Assembly (NCBI RefSeq): GCF_001881565.1
Contig: NZ_MPDJ01000006.1
Span: 124,001 to 188,000, forward strand
DNA length: 64,000 nucleotides
Direction: 5' to 3'
DNA from: Eisenbergiella tayi
GTDB lineage: Bacteria; Bacillota; Clostridia; Lachnospirales; Lachnospiraceae
Numbering within the stretch: position 1 is the stretch's first letter; the number at the start of each line of letters is the position of its first letter. Of this stretch, positions 32,539 through 41,419 are shown in pieces. The notes below the pieces were generated by a model that made no database searches, was not told where the DNA came from, and saw only the letters and a list, made by a program, of their open reading frames with translations. Made by a program: the position numbers and the translations under genes.

Positions 32539-32664
32539 AGGAAGGCTTTCGGGTCTTTTTTTTATGTCCAAAAAGTAGAGATAAGGAGGGGGTATAATAT
32601 AAATAAATGGGGGAAAATTCATAAACTAAAAAAAACCACCTGTTTTTACTAAAAATAATGCTCT

Positions 32665-32692
32665 TTGATAAAAATGGTCGTTAAACTATAAT
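32665..32692 (+). promoter_or_regulatory. Promoter of the second sugar ABC operon
   Basis: TTGATA (32665-32670) and TATAAT (32687-32692) are separated by 16 bases, 57 bases before the binding-protein start. Confidence 0.7.
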
Positions 32693-32749
32693 GCAAGGGT
32701 AAGTTGAATGCATTCAGAGAAAAAGAGTTAGTGAAGGGATGGTTTGGTT

Positions 32750-34153
32750 ATGAGAAAAATGATTGCGGTTTTGTTGGCGGGTGTGATGGTGTTGTCTTTG
32801 GGGGCTTGCGGGAGTAAGGACGCGGGGGCTGTAGAGACGGCTGGCAGTGAAGAGGCTGTTGGGCAGAGTGCGGCGGCAGAAGGAACGGAGGCGGCCGGGG
32901 ACGGTGAGGTGGTGGAGATCACGGTGCAGTCCTGGCAGTATGCCTTGGGGAATTATAAGGGGTTTACGGAGGATTCGGAGCTGACACAGGCTGTGGCGGA
33001 TGAGTTTAATGCTACGCATCCGGGGATTCATGCTACTGTTACGATAATGAGGCAGGAGGATCATTATAATGCTTTGAAGGTTGATTTTGCTGCGGGGAGT
33101 GCGCCGGATGTTATCGGGATTGCTCCGGGAGCGGATTTGGAGCAGTATAAGTCGCAGTTGGCGCCTATGGCTGATTATGCGAAGGCTGAGTGGGGGGATA
33201 GCTGGGAGGATCTGTTTACGGATGCGTCTTTTACTACGATTAAGCTTTCGGGTGACGGGATTTATGCATTTCCCAGCGCTATGAGTGCGTCGGGGACTGT
33301 CTGGTATAATAATAAGCTTATGACGGAGAGTGGTGTTGCAAGTTTTCCTGCAACATGGGAGGAGCTTGCGGAGGCGGCTCAGACTCTGCGGAGTGCGGGG
33401 CAGATTCCTTTGATGTTCGGCGGTAAGGATAATTGGCAGAATTATGATATGTTTATTACGATTCTGGCTACGATTAATAAGGGTTTGTGTAATGATGTTT
33501 TTGCTTTGGATGCGGAGTGGACGGAGAGTGATGTGGTAAAGGCTTTTGATTATTATCAGAGGTTGTTTACGGATGGTATTGTGCAGGATGGTGCGCTGTC
33601 TACGACGATTTATAATGAGGGGTATTCTCAGTGGAAGGATGATGATGGGAATTCTTCTATTCCTATGATTTTTAATGGGTCGTGGGATTTGGGCTCATTA
33701 AAGGCGGAGAATTCTTTTTATGAGAATTTTTCTTCTAATGATATCAGGGTAGCGACGATGCCTTCTATTGAAGGAAAAGAGGGTGCGGTGCTTACGGCTC
33801 CCGATGTGGCGTGGGGAATTAATGCGGCCAGTCCTAATCAGCAGGCGGCCTGGGAGTTTGTAAAGTGGCTGTGTTATGATATGCAGCAGTCGGTGGTGGA
33901 TGGTCTGGGCTTTTTCAGTGTATTGAAGGATGCTCCCAGTCCGGCGGTTGCTCTGACGGATGATTATAAGGCGGCTTATGATACGATTTCAGCAGCAGCG
34001 GCTTCTGATAATACGGTGGGATTCCGCAGTTCTTTCTATACGAAGCTGAATGATGAACTGTTTGATCAGCTGCAGCTTTTGGCGACAGGAGCGGCGTCTC
34101 CGGAGGATGCGGCTGCGGCAATGGCAGAGGCGGCTGCGGGAATTTCCAGGTAG
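32750..34153 (+). CDS. Sugar ABC transporter substrate-binding lipoprotein
   Basis: The extracellular receptor of a second family-1 carbohydrate importer, 467 residues. It has a lipobox SLGAC with lipidated C20, an Ala/Glu/Gly-rich linker (about 22-50), then the two-lobed domain (ITVQSWQYALGNYKGF, FAAGSAPDVIGIAPG, IPMIFNGSWDLG, and GAVLTAPDVAWGIN). The ATG at 32750 is supported by AGGGA eleven bases upstream; a TTG six bases earlier is an alternative. Codons here favour endings in G and T (TTG, GTG, GGG, GCT, GAT), unlike most neighbours. It heads an operon with two permeases and an ADP-ribosylglycohydrolase-family protein. Confidence 0.93.
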   Translation: MRKMIAVLLAGVMVLSLGACGSKDAGAVETAGSEEAVGQSAAAEGTEAAGDGEVVEITVQSWQYALGNYKGFTEDSELTQAVADEFNATHPGIHATVTIMRQEDHYNALKVDFAAGSAPDVIGIAPGADLEQYKSQLAPMADYAKAEWGDSWEDLFTDASFTTIKLSGDGIYAFPSAMSASGTVWYNNKLMTESGVASFPATWEELAEAAQTLRSAGQIPLMFGGKDNWQNYDMFITILATINKGLCNDVFALDAEWTESDVVKAFDYYQRLFTDGIVQDGALSTTIYNEGYSQWKDDDGNSSIPMIFNGSWDLGSLKAENSFYENFSSNDIRVATMPSIEGKEGAVLTAPDVAWGINAASPNQQAAWEFVKWLCYDMQQSVVDGLGFFSVLKDAPSPAVALTDDYKAAYDTISAAAASDNTVGFRSSFYTKLNDELFDQLQLLATGAASPEDAAAAMAEAAAGISR

Positions 34154-34185
34154 AAGATAATTTTTGATATATGTATTGTGGAATG

Positions 34186-34230
34186 GGACTGCCGTACGGC
34201 GAGAAAAATCGTATGTGCGGCGGTCCTTTT
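34186..34230 (+). terminator. Intercistronic attenuating hairpin
   Basis: GGACTGCCG (34186-34194) pairs with CGGCGGTCC (34218-34226, one G-T pair), followed by TTTT. It lies in the 224-base gap between binding-protein and permease genes and probably lets only some transcripts continue. Confidence 0.7.
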
Positions 34231-34377
34231 CAGGTGTGCCCGGCAGGTGCAGGGTTTATAGGGTTAGAGTGTTTTTGAAAATTTGTTTTCACGTATGCAA
34301 ATGCCGCAAAGTGCGGCGGGCATGTGATGGAAAGGAATTTTCAAACAGGATCTGGGAAAAAGCAGGAGGCCGGAAGA

Positions 34378-35247
34378 GTGATTAATTTTAGGAACAGCAG
34401 AAAAATCGGATTTATGTGTGTGCTGCCATTGATTTTATTTGTGTTGGTGTATATGGTTTATCCGGTTTTTTATAATGTGAGAATCAGTTTTTATGATTGG
34501 AATGGGATCGACCCGGATATGACGTTTATCGGGGCGACGAATTTTATTAATATTTTTAAGGACAAGGTGTTTCGGATTGTTCTGCGGAATTTTCTGCTTT
34601 TTGCCTTGTTTACGGTGACGGTGCAGGCAGTTCTGGGATTTCTGCTGGCGGATATGTTCCAGAAGAAATTTGTGGGCAGGGATGTATCGAAAGCGATCCT
34701 TTTTATGCCGGCAATCCTTTCTTCTATAATAATCGGACAGGTCTTTTACAGGCTTTTGGATCCGAATATCGGGTATTTGAAGGGGATTCTTTCTTTTTTC
34801 GGGGTGAGTGCTCCGCTTTCGAATCCGAAGCTTGCCATATGGGCGATTATTATAGTTAATATCTGGCAGTGGACGGGTTATTCCATGACTTTATATTATG
34901 GGGCTATGGCTGGGATTTCGGAGGATCTTTATGAGGCGGCGAAAATCGATGGGGCCACGCATTTTCAGATTCTGAGGAAGATTACGTTTCCGTTGGTGAG
35001 GGGGACTACCTATAATCTGACGATTATCGGTGTGATCGGCGCGCTGAAGCAGTATGATCTGGTGGCTTCTCTTACCGGCGGCGGACCGGCGAATTCCACG
35101 CAGACGTTTGCCGCTTATCTGTATGAGGCGGCTTTTACTAATTATGAGCAGGGGTATGCATCGGCGATCGCGGTGGTGATGTTCCTGATAGCGGGAGTGA
35201 TTACGGTATTCCAGCTCAGGCTTTATAATTCCAAAACCATTTACTGA
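34378..35247 (+). CDS. Sugar ABC transporter permease (MalF/UgpA type)
   Basis: A six-helix membrane subunit of 289 residues. The first helix is near 13-35 (GFMCVLPLILFVLVYMVYPVF) and the EAA loop reads DLYEAAKIDGATHFQILRKI near 182-200. The start is taken as GTG at 34378 because AGGAGG lies eight bases before it; an in-frame ATG at 34327 has no ribosome site and would add an unusual 17-residue tail. The second permease follows after 17 bases. Confidence 0.9.
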   Translation: MINFRNSRKIGFMCVLPLILFVLVYMVYPVFYNVRISFYDWNGIDPDMTFIGATNFINIFKDKVFRIVLRNFLLFALFTVTVQAVLGFLLADMFQKKFVGRDVSKAILFMPAILSSIIIGQVFYRLLDPNIGYLKGILSFFGVSAPLSNPKLAIWAIIIVNIWQWTGYSMTLYYGAMAGISEDLYEAAKIDGATHFQILRKITFPLVRGTTYNLTIIGVIGALKQYDLVASLTGGGPANSTQTFAAYLYEAAFTNYEQGYASAIAVVMFLIAGVITVFQLRLYNSKTIY

Positions 35248-35264
35248 GGAAAGAGGGTAGGGAC

Positions 35265-36053
35265 ATGAAAAGAATAAAAGGAATGGGTAACCTTCTGCGG
35301 TACCTGATTTGTATTGCCTGTGTTGCGGTGATTCTTCTGCCTATCGGTATCCTGATACATGGTTCTTTCCAGGGCGGCGGAATAAAAAATTATGTGGATA
35401 TCCTGACCAAATATCATATTGAAACCTATTTTATCAACAGTCTGATAATAAGTGTGAGCGTGGTGGTACTTGTGGTAGTGCTGGATGTGCTGGCGGGATT
35501 TGCGCTTTCCAAGCTGAATTTTCCATTTAAGAACGGGATATATATTTTTCTGCTGTCCGCGCTGCTTCTGCCTGCGGCGGCTATACTGGTGCCTGTTTTC
35601 CAGATCAATTCAAAGCTGGGGATTTTAAATACTTATCTGGCTGTGCTGGGGCCTTATGTGGTGCTGATTGCTCCTTTTAACCTGCTTACTATTAAGAACG
35701 GGTTCGATGCACTGCCCAATACGGTGCTGGAAGCGGCTTTGATTGATGGCTGCGGTATCGTGAAGACTTTGTTTAAAATTGCGGTGCCTATGTGTAAGCC
35801 TTCTATTGTCATGGCGGTGATCTGGACGTTCCTGTCCAGCTGGAATGAGTATATGATGGCATTTGTCATGCTGCGTAAGGAAGAAATCATGACCATTACG
35901 GTTATTCCCACCAAGTTCCAGTCCATGTACGGCGGGAACGTGGGTAAGCTGTATGCGGCCCTGTTTATTATATTGGTGCCGGGAATTATTATTTACCTGC
36001 TGATGCAGAAGTTTATTGTAAACGGTCTTAATGCGGGCGCGGTTAAGGAATAG
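35265..36053 (+). CDS. Sugar ABC transporter permease (MalG/UgpE type)
   Basis: The partner permease with 262 residues. It has helices near 10-30 and 60-85, the MalG-like DVLAGFALSKLNFPFKNGIY segment, and the EAA loop VLEAALIDGCGIVKTLFKI near 158-176. The ATG is preceded by AGGAAAGAGGG. A hydrolase of the ADP-ribosylglycohydrolase family follows after 37 bases. Confidence 0.93.
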   Translation: MKRIKGMGNLLRYLICIACVAVILLPIGILIHGSFQGGGIKNYVDILTKYHIETYFINSLIISVSVVVLVVVLDVLAGFALSKLNFPFKNGIYIFLLSALLLPAAAILVPVFQINSKLGILNTYLAVLGPYVVLIAPFNLLTIKNGFDALPNTVLEAALIDGCGIVKTLFKIAVPMCKPSIVMAVIWTFLSSWNEYMMAFVMLRKEEIMTITVIPTKFQSMYGGNVGKLYAALFIILVPGIIIYLLMQKFIVNGLNAGAVKE

Positions 36054-36090
36054 GTGCGCCCGGAAATGAAATAAAGGGAGTGATCAGAAT

Positions 36091-37632
36091 ATGAATAAAG
36101 AAGAATTTCGGAGTAAAGTATACGGGTGCTGGATGGGAAAAAATATAGGCGGAACGCTGGGAATGCCTATGGAATGGGAACGCTGCAAAAATGAGATTAC
36201 TTATTATACCCATGATTTGAACGGGGAGCCCCTTCCTAATGATGATCTGGATATTCAGATTCTGTGGCTGCTCGCCATGGAGGACAGGGGGATCCATATT
36301 GATGCCAAGGATTTGGGAGAGTATTTTAATGAGTTCATGATTTTTACCCATGCGGAGTATGGAGTGGCAAAAACGAATTTAAGAAGCGGTTTCCAGCCTC
36401 CTGTGACGGGCAGCTTCAATAATGATTTCAAGGACAGCTGCGGTTCCTATATCCGTTCGGAGATCTGGGCATGTCTGTTCCCGGGACATCCGGAGCTTGC
36501 GGCGCAGTATGCTTTTGAGGATGCGATCGTGGATCATGGGGATGGAGAAGGTGTCTATGCGGAGATATTTATCGCAGCCATGGAAAGTGCGGCTTTTTAC
36601 TGCAGGGATATCCGGAAACTGATTGAAATCGGCCTGTCTTATATACCGGAGGACTGTGCGGTGAACCGGGGGATAAGAAAAGCCATCGAAACCTATGAAG
36701 CGGGCATGAATGAAGAGGAAACAAGGGAATATATCATGCAGAATTTCATAGGCCATCTGGAGTGGCATTATATATCGGAAGAGGACGAGGAAAAAGGATA
36801 TAATAATGGAAAGATGGGGTGGGACGTACCTTCCAATATCATGATTATTATCTACGGACTGCTTTTCGGAGAGGGTAATTTTGAAAAATCGGTCCTGACG
36901 GCAGTGCATTACGGGGAAGATACGGATTGTACGGCAGGAACCATCGCTTCTCTTTTCGGAATCATGTACGGGATTGAATTTTTTGAAGAAAAATGGATTG
37001 AGCCAATCGGCAGAAAAATAGTGACCTGCAGCATTGATCCTTTCCGTATGGCGGGCAGGATTCCGGCAACCGTGGAGGAACTCACGGACAGGGTGCTTGC
37101 CATTCGGAAAACGGCCTGGGAGGAACTGGCTCTGACGGAAGAGGAACGGGAAGAAAGCTATTTTGCAAAGCCTTATTTCAGAAATATTTATGAGGAAATG
37201 AAAACGATAAAGTATGAATTCCCCTATCTCAATGTACGGGTGGATTACTGCGGGGATCCGGTGATAACCAGGGATGAGCCGAAGAAAATCAAATTTATTT
37301 TGTCAAATACCTCCAAATCGGTTACTTCCGACCGTATCAATGTATATCTGTACAACCGGGAGGGATGTACGGTGCTTCCGCAGAATGAAGCTTCCGTGTT
37401 CCTTACCATGGCACACATGGGAGCGGGAATCAAGGAGCTGGAGTATGAAATCTGCGCGGAAGGCCCGCTGAAACCGGTATACCGGTTTGCGGCGGAATTT
37501 ACTTATGAAGAAAATAAGAACAGGCGCGTTATGTATGTGCCGGTGGTCCTGGTGAGCGAAACAGGGACGGTACGGGAAGTGAAATGGGAAAAGAAGGGGC
37601 CGAGAGGAACCAATAACCTGCCCAGAATATAG
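36091..37632 (+). CDS. ADP-ribosylglycohydrolase family protein in a sugar operon
   Basis: A 513-residue dinuclear-magnesium hydrolase related to DraG and ARH enzymes, which break N- or O-glycosidic bonds to ribose. The fold is visible in GCWMGKNIGGTLGMPMEW near residue 11, NDDLDIQILW near 50 as the first metal site, DHGDGEGVYAEIFIAAMESAAF near 147, and HYGEDTDCTAGTIASLFG near 273 as the second metal site. In classical members the first site reads T/S-D-D-T; here the flanking residues are Asn and Leu. From about 385 to the end a beta-rich extra domain is appended, and the protein has no signal peptide. As the last gene of a sugar ABC operon it more likely cleaves an imported glycoside than a protein modification; this is inference. 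Confidence 0.85.
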   Translation: MNKEEFRSKVYGCWMGKNIGGTLGMPMEWERCKNEITYYTHDLNGEPLPNDDLDIQILWLLAMEDRGIHIDAKDLGEYFNEFMIFTHAEYGVAKTNLRSGFQPPVTGSFNNDFKDSCGSYIRSEIWACLFPGHPELAAQYAFEDAIVDHGDGEGVYAEIFIAAMESAAFYCRDIRKLIEIGLSYIPEDCAVNRGIRKAIETYEAGMNEEETREYIMQNFIGHLEWHYISEEDEEKGYNNGKMGWDVPSNIMIIIYGLLFGEGNFEKSVLTAVHYGEDTDCTAGTIASLFGIMYGIEFFEEKWIEPIGRKIVTCSIDPFRMAGRIPATVEELTDRVLAIRKTAWEELALTEEEREESYFAKPYFRNIYEEMKTIKYEFPYLNVRVDYCGDPVITRDEPKKIKFILSNTSKSVTSDRINVYLYNREGCTVLPQNEASVFLTMAHMGAGIKELEYEICAEGPLKPVYRFAAEFTYEENKNRRVMYVPVVLVSETGTVREVKWEKKGPRGTNNLPRI

Positions 37633-37650
37633 GGGCAGCAGCTATAGACA

Positions 37651-37686
37651 TAAAAAATCCGGGATGCAGATTCCCGGATTTTTTGT
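37651..37686. terminator. Terminator between convergent genes
   Basis: AAAAAATCCGGGA pairs with TCCCGGATTTTTT around a short loop. It can serve the ABC operon and the minus-strand AraC gene. Confidence 0.9.
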
Positions 37687-37745
37687 GGTGTATTTTATCT
37701 TTTCCTATTTCTGCAGAAGCAGGCTTAAGGATTCGCGGAGTAAAA

Positions 37746-39209
37746 TTAATGGCCGTGTCCGTCCGGCGGAGGTTTGACTTCGGAGGGGGAAACCCCATGG
37801 TATTTTTTGAAGGTATTACGGAAATGCCGGATATCCTCATAGCCCAGCAGGTGGGCTGTTTCATAAACCTTGCAGTTGGCGGCAAGCAGTTCCCGCGCCT
37901 TATCCATTTTCAGCCTGGTGATATAGGAGATATAGGTCTGGCCTGTCTCTTTTTTAAACAGGGTGCTGAAGTAGGAAGGATTGACATAGAAATAGCTGGC
38001 GATGGTATTCAGGGACAAGTCGTCCATGACATGGTTGGATATAAACTGCAGGACCTCCTGGATACGGAAGCCGGTATTGGAACGGGTCAGATCGAAGTTG
38101 TCCAGGGTATAAAGCAGCCATGTGACAAACCATTCCTCCAGTTCATCCATAGTGGCGATGTGGATGATTTCATGCACCTCAAGACCGGACTTTATCCGTT
38201 TCAGCTTTAACCCGTACATATCAAAGAGCACATACTTGATACTGGCATACAGGATGATCATATCGTATTTCACCGCTTCCGGTTCGTATCCCAGACGGCG
38301 GTATTCCGCAAACCACTGCCTGGTATAGGCAAGGGCATTCTGGCCTTCTCTGAATTGGATATCGGTGCGTATGGAGCGTTCGATCTCCATCAGGCGTTCC
38401 GCTTTCAGCAGCTGTCCCGGAGGCCCGGATATTTGTTCAAAAAAAAGACAGGGGGTACGGAGCCTGTTAACATAATATACCTGCTCTGCCTCAAGAAAGG
38501 AGGAGACCAGCCCGGAAAGCCCGTGGTGTATCACTCCAAACTTAAAAGGAGGGAGGAAACTATCGGTTGCGGCGGCCTGCTCCATCAGAGTCTGGCGGTT
38601 TAATTCCAGCTGGGTAAAATTCCCGGTATGCTCATACAGGACAAAGAGCAGGATTTTTTGCTTCCGGTTGAGATAGCAGAAGGAATTCGGATATTTCCGG
38701 GTGAGCATGGCGCAGGCTTCATACGCCGGGGCATCGTGGGTAGAATCGGATAAACGGGCGGCGCAGGCGGCGAAGCTTACATGGGAATAATCCGGAAGCT
38801 CAGGATCCTCCTGGGGGCTGGCGGAGCCGAGTGAAGTCAGGTTATCCAGGAAAGACCGGCTTTTCGCGTAGGAGAGACAGGGAATTCCGGTTGGAAGGCT
38901 GCCGCCGGTTTCTTTCAGGAGCAGGCTTTCCAGCTGTTCCCGGAAAGCGGAGGCTTCCTCATAATATAAGATGGGAATTAGCGGGTATTGGATGGACAGA
39001 AGCTGGAGCCAGGGATTTTCAGGAAGCTCAGGCATACCGCTTCTGTCAATGAGGAAGCAGGAAGGAAGGTTTTCCGGAAGCAGGCTCACGGGGCCGTCCG
39101 GAAAAAGGGCGGTTTCTATATGGAAGGGTTCCGGTATGAAGGAGGAAAGAAAATCCTCCCATTCTTTTTTGATAGTATCAGTCCGGGCAAAAAGCAGAAA
39201 ATACAGCAT
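37746..39209 (-). CDS. AraC family regulator with divergent receiver-like N-terminus
   Basis: A 487-residue DNA-binding protein. The C-terminal 100 residues are an AraC double helix-turn-helix (LSLNTIASYFYVNPSYFSTLFKKETGQTYISYITRLKMDKARELL, then EDIRHFRNTFKKYHGVSPSEVKPP). The first 110 or so resemble a response-regulator receiver (CFLIDRSGMPELP in place of a phospho-Asp loop) but the usual acidic pair is not obvious, so phosphorylation is doubtful. The middle is helical, as in YesN proteins. ATG at 39209 is preferred (GGAG six bases before). It is divergent from an ABC exporter 219 bases away, and no partner kinase is adjacent. Confidence 0.85.
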   Translation of the reverse strand: MLYFLLFARTDTIKKEWEDFLSSFIPEPFHIETALFPDGPVSLLPENLPSCFLIDRSGMPELPENPWLQLLSIQYPLIPILYYEEASAFREQLESLLLKETGGSLPTGIPCLSYAKSRSFLDNLTSLGSASPQEDPELPDYSHVSFAACAARLSDSTHDAPAYEACAMLTRKYPNSFCYLNRKQKILLFVLYEHTGNFTQLELNRQTLMEQAAATDSFLPPFKFGVIHHGLSGLVSSFLEAEQVYYVNRLRTPCLFFEQISGPPGQLLKAERLMEIERSIRTDIQFREGQNALAYTRQWFAEYRRLGYEPEAVKYDMIILYASIKYVLFDMYGLKLKRIKSGLEVHEIIHIATMDELEEWFVTWLLYTLDNFDLTRSNTGFRIQEVLQFISNHVMDDLSLNTIASYFYVNPSYFSTLFKKETGQTYISYITRLKMDKARELLAANCKVYETAHLLGYEDIRHFRNTFKKYHGVSPSEVKPPPDGHGH

Positions 39210-39428
39210 AAGGTTCTCCAATCATGTTGCTGGCGTGGGCATTGCCCGCAGCGGTTGCGTTCCGGTACAATTTTAACATATTCCCATATTTACTACAAAG
39301 AATTTCCACTCTCGGTTTCCTCAACCACTCCTTGCGTGAAGGGGGCAGAAAACCATGTTATCCTGAATTCAGCTTGAAAACCAGAAGGATTGTCCGGAAT
39401 TAGGGACGAGAGAGGTAAGGATTGGATT

Positions 39429-41063
39429 ATGAAACAGATAAGATGGATTTGGTCACTCACGAAAAAGAAAAGAGGAATGATACTGGGACTGTTAGTGCTG
39501 GTATCCGTTATTGCCGTGTTTCAGGTATGCCTGGCGGTTGCCGTGCAGCTGATTGTGGATAAGGCACAGGGAAAAGGGGCGGCGCCTCTTTCCTTCCTGA
39601 TGACGGCGGTGGTGCTTACAGGCCTTGTCAGTATGCTGCTGGATGGGATTAAGCTGTATCTGCAGAATAATTCCATCCTGAGTCTGGATGGGAGGCTGCG
39701 GGAAAAGCTCCTTATCCATATGGAAAAAATCCCGGTGGAAAAAAGCCAGTCCTACCACAGCGGCGATATGCTCACAAGGCTGACGGAGGATTCGGCGCAA
39801 AGCGCCAGGGTAATTCCGGAATCTATTGTGAATATGGCGGCAGGAATTTTTTCCTTTTTATTCGCGTTTGTCTATGCCTTTCTTATTAATTGGAAAATCG
39901 CCCTGGCTTTGGTGCTGCTTTCGCCGCTGCCTGTTATTTTCAGCAATTTCCTCATGCCTGCCCTGCAGAAGTGGACGCTGAAGGCAAAGGATGGGGAAGG
40001 AAAGGTGAGAGGCTATCTTCAGGAGCAGCTGGCTACCCTGGTCACCATCAAATGTTTTTCCTGCTATGAAAAATCGGCGCAGGACTTCAGCCAGCTGTTC
40101 GGTGACAAAAAGAAAAAACAGCTGAAATCGGTGAAGATTCAGGCTGTTATGAATGCGGGCAGCGGTTTCCTGGGCATCATGATCAATTTTGCGGCGATCG
40201 GCCTGGGCGCCTGGTATGTTATCCGGGGGGAAATGTCCATCGGCGCGGTGCTGGGGCTGGTGCAGGTGAGCAATTATATTTCCTGGCCTTTTATTCAGAT
40301 GATTCCGCTGATCGGGGAGCTGCAGAACAATCTGGCCTGTACGAAGCGGGTGATCGAGGTGATGGAGATTCCGGAAGAGCCGCAGACAGAGGAGATGGAA
40401 GCGGAATATGGAGACGCGGTTCCCACGCTTTGCTTTCAGGATGTTTCCTTCGGATATGGGGAGGAAGGAAAGGTGATGGAGCATTTTACCAGAGAAATGG
40501 GAGGAAACCGGATTGTGGGGATTTTCGGTTCCAGCGGCTGCGGCAAATCCACCTTCCTGAAGCTTGCCCTGGGACTTTATGAGCCGCAGGAGGGAGAAGT
40601 GGCCATATGGCTGGATGAGAAGAAAATTACGGGAACAGGGATGCGCAGCTGTATTTCCTATGTGCCCCAGGATCATATCCTGCATACCGGGACGGTGGAA
40701 GAGAATATACGCTACGGAAACAGGCGTGTGACTTTTGAGGATGTGAGGAAAGCGGCGGTGAAAGCGAATATACACGATACGATCCTGGAGCTTCCGGAGG
40801 GTTATGCTACGGTGATTGAAGAGAATGGTAAGAACCTTTCCTTCGGCCAGGCGCAGAGGATTATTGTGGCAAGAGCGCTTCTTTCGGGCAGGCCGGTTCT
40901 TGTGTTTGATGAACCTACGGCATCGCTTGACCCGGTGAGCCGGGATGCCATAATCAATACGCTGGTGGAGGAAGCGAAGGAAAAACTCTGTATCATTGTG
41001 TCCCATGATTATGATTTGAAGAAATATTGTGATAAAATAATTGAACTCGCTCCGGCCGGCTGA
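39429..41063 (+). CDS. Half-size ABC transporter (permease plus ATPase)
   Basis: A 544-residue exporter-type protein that must work as a dimer. The membrane domain (about 1-310) has six helices, beginning with GMILGLLVLVSVIAVFQVCL. The ATPase domain has Walker A GSSGCGKST near 366, signature LSFGQAQRI near 470 (normally LSGGQ), Walker B VLVFDEPTASLD near 490, and the switch His in IIVSHD. The LSFGQ form is known in other exporters. Loss of the second Gly is the only oddity. It is a single gene divergent from an AraC regulator, so it is perhaps induced by it. Substrate class (drug, peptide, lipid) unknown. Confidence 0.92.
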   Translation: MKQIRWIWSLTKKKRGMILGLLVLVSVIAVFQVCLAVAVQLIVDKAQGKGAAPLSFLMTAVVLTGLVSMLLDGIKLYLQNNSILSLDGRLREKLLIHMEKIPVEKSQSYHSGDMLTRLTEDSAQSARVIPESIVNMAAGIFSFLFAFVYAFLINWKIALALVLLSPLPVIFSNFLMPALQKWTLKAKDGEGKVRGYLQEQLATLVTIKCFSCYEKSAQDFSQLFGDKKKKQLKSVKIQAVMNAGSGFLGIMINFAAIGLGAWYVIRGEMSIGAVLGLVQVSNYISWPFIQMIPLIGELQNNLACTKRVIEVMEIPEEPQTEEMEAEYGDAVPTLCFQDVSFGYGEEGKVMEHFTREMGGNRIVGIFGSSGCGKSTFLKLALGLYEPQEGEVAIWLDEKKITGTGMRSCISYVPQDHILHTGTVEENIRYGNRRVTFEDVRKAAVKANIHDTILELPEGYATVIEENGKNLSFGQAQRIIVARALLSGRPVLVFDEPTASLDPVSRDAIINTLVEEAKEKLCIIVSHDYDLKKYCDKIIELAPAG

Positions 41064-41084
41064 ATGGGATAATTTCAGCAGTAC

Positions 41085-41124
41085 ATGCCGGTATGCATTG
41101 GCAGGGGCTGATGCATACCGGCAT
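41085..41124 (+). terminator. Intrinsic terminator after the ABC exporter
   Basis: ATGCCGGTATGCAT (41085-41098) is the perfect complement of ATGCATACCGGCAT (41111-41124), followed by TTTGTCTG. Confidence 0.85.
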
Positions 41125-41217
41125 TTTGTCTGTTATTATGCATATTTTATCTGCGGCCAGGGTCAATTAGACAGATAGTATGCAGGGAGGTTATAAATTT
41201 CAGACGGTATAAAATTT

Positions 41218-41244
41218 GGGAATCGGAAAGATTCCCTGTTTTTT
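41218..41244 (+). terminator. Second terminator-like hairpin
   Basis: GGGAATC (41218-41224) pairs with GATTCCC (41230-41236) around GGAAA, then TGTTTTTT. It lies about 100 bases upstream of the next promoter, with no gene before it. A short untranslated RNA might end here, but no promoter for one was found. Confidence 0.55.
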
Positions 41245-41340
41245 ACGGCTGAACGATTGTAAGAAGCGCCTTTGATTGCGAGTAAATAAGGAAAAAAACG
41301 GTCATTTTGCGGGCTGATAAAGGGGATAAAATTTATAACG

Positions 41341-41369
41341 TTGAAAAAGTGACGAATAATTTGTATAGT
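41341..41369 (+). promoter_or_regulatory. Promoter of the polysaccharide-utilisation operon
   Basis: TTGAAA (41341-41346) and TATAGT (41364-41369) are 17 bases apart. GTTATAAATTT (41190-41200) and its complement AAATTTATAAC (41329-41339) flank 128 bases; the second copy abuts the -35 and could be half of an activator or looping site. Confidence 0.65.
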
Positions 41370-41419
41370 TTTGACATGAAAGGTGCATGAATGTTACAAA
41401 AAAGAAGGGAGCGGTTTTA

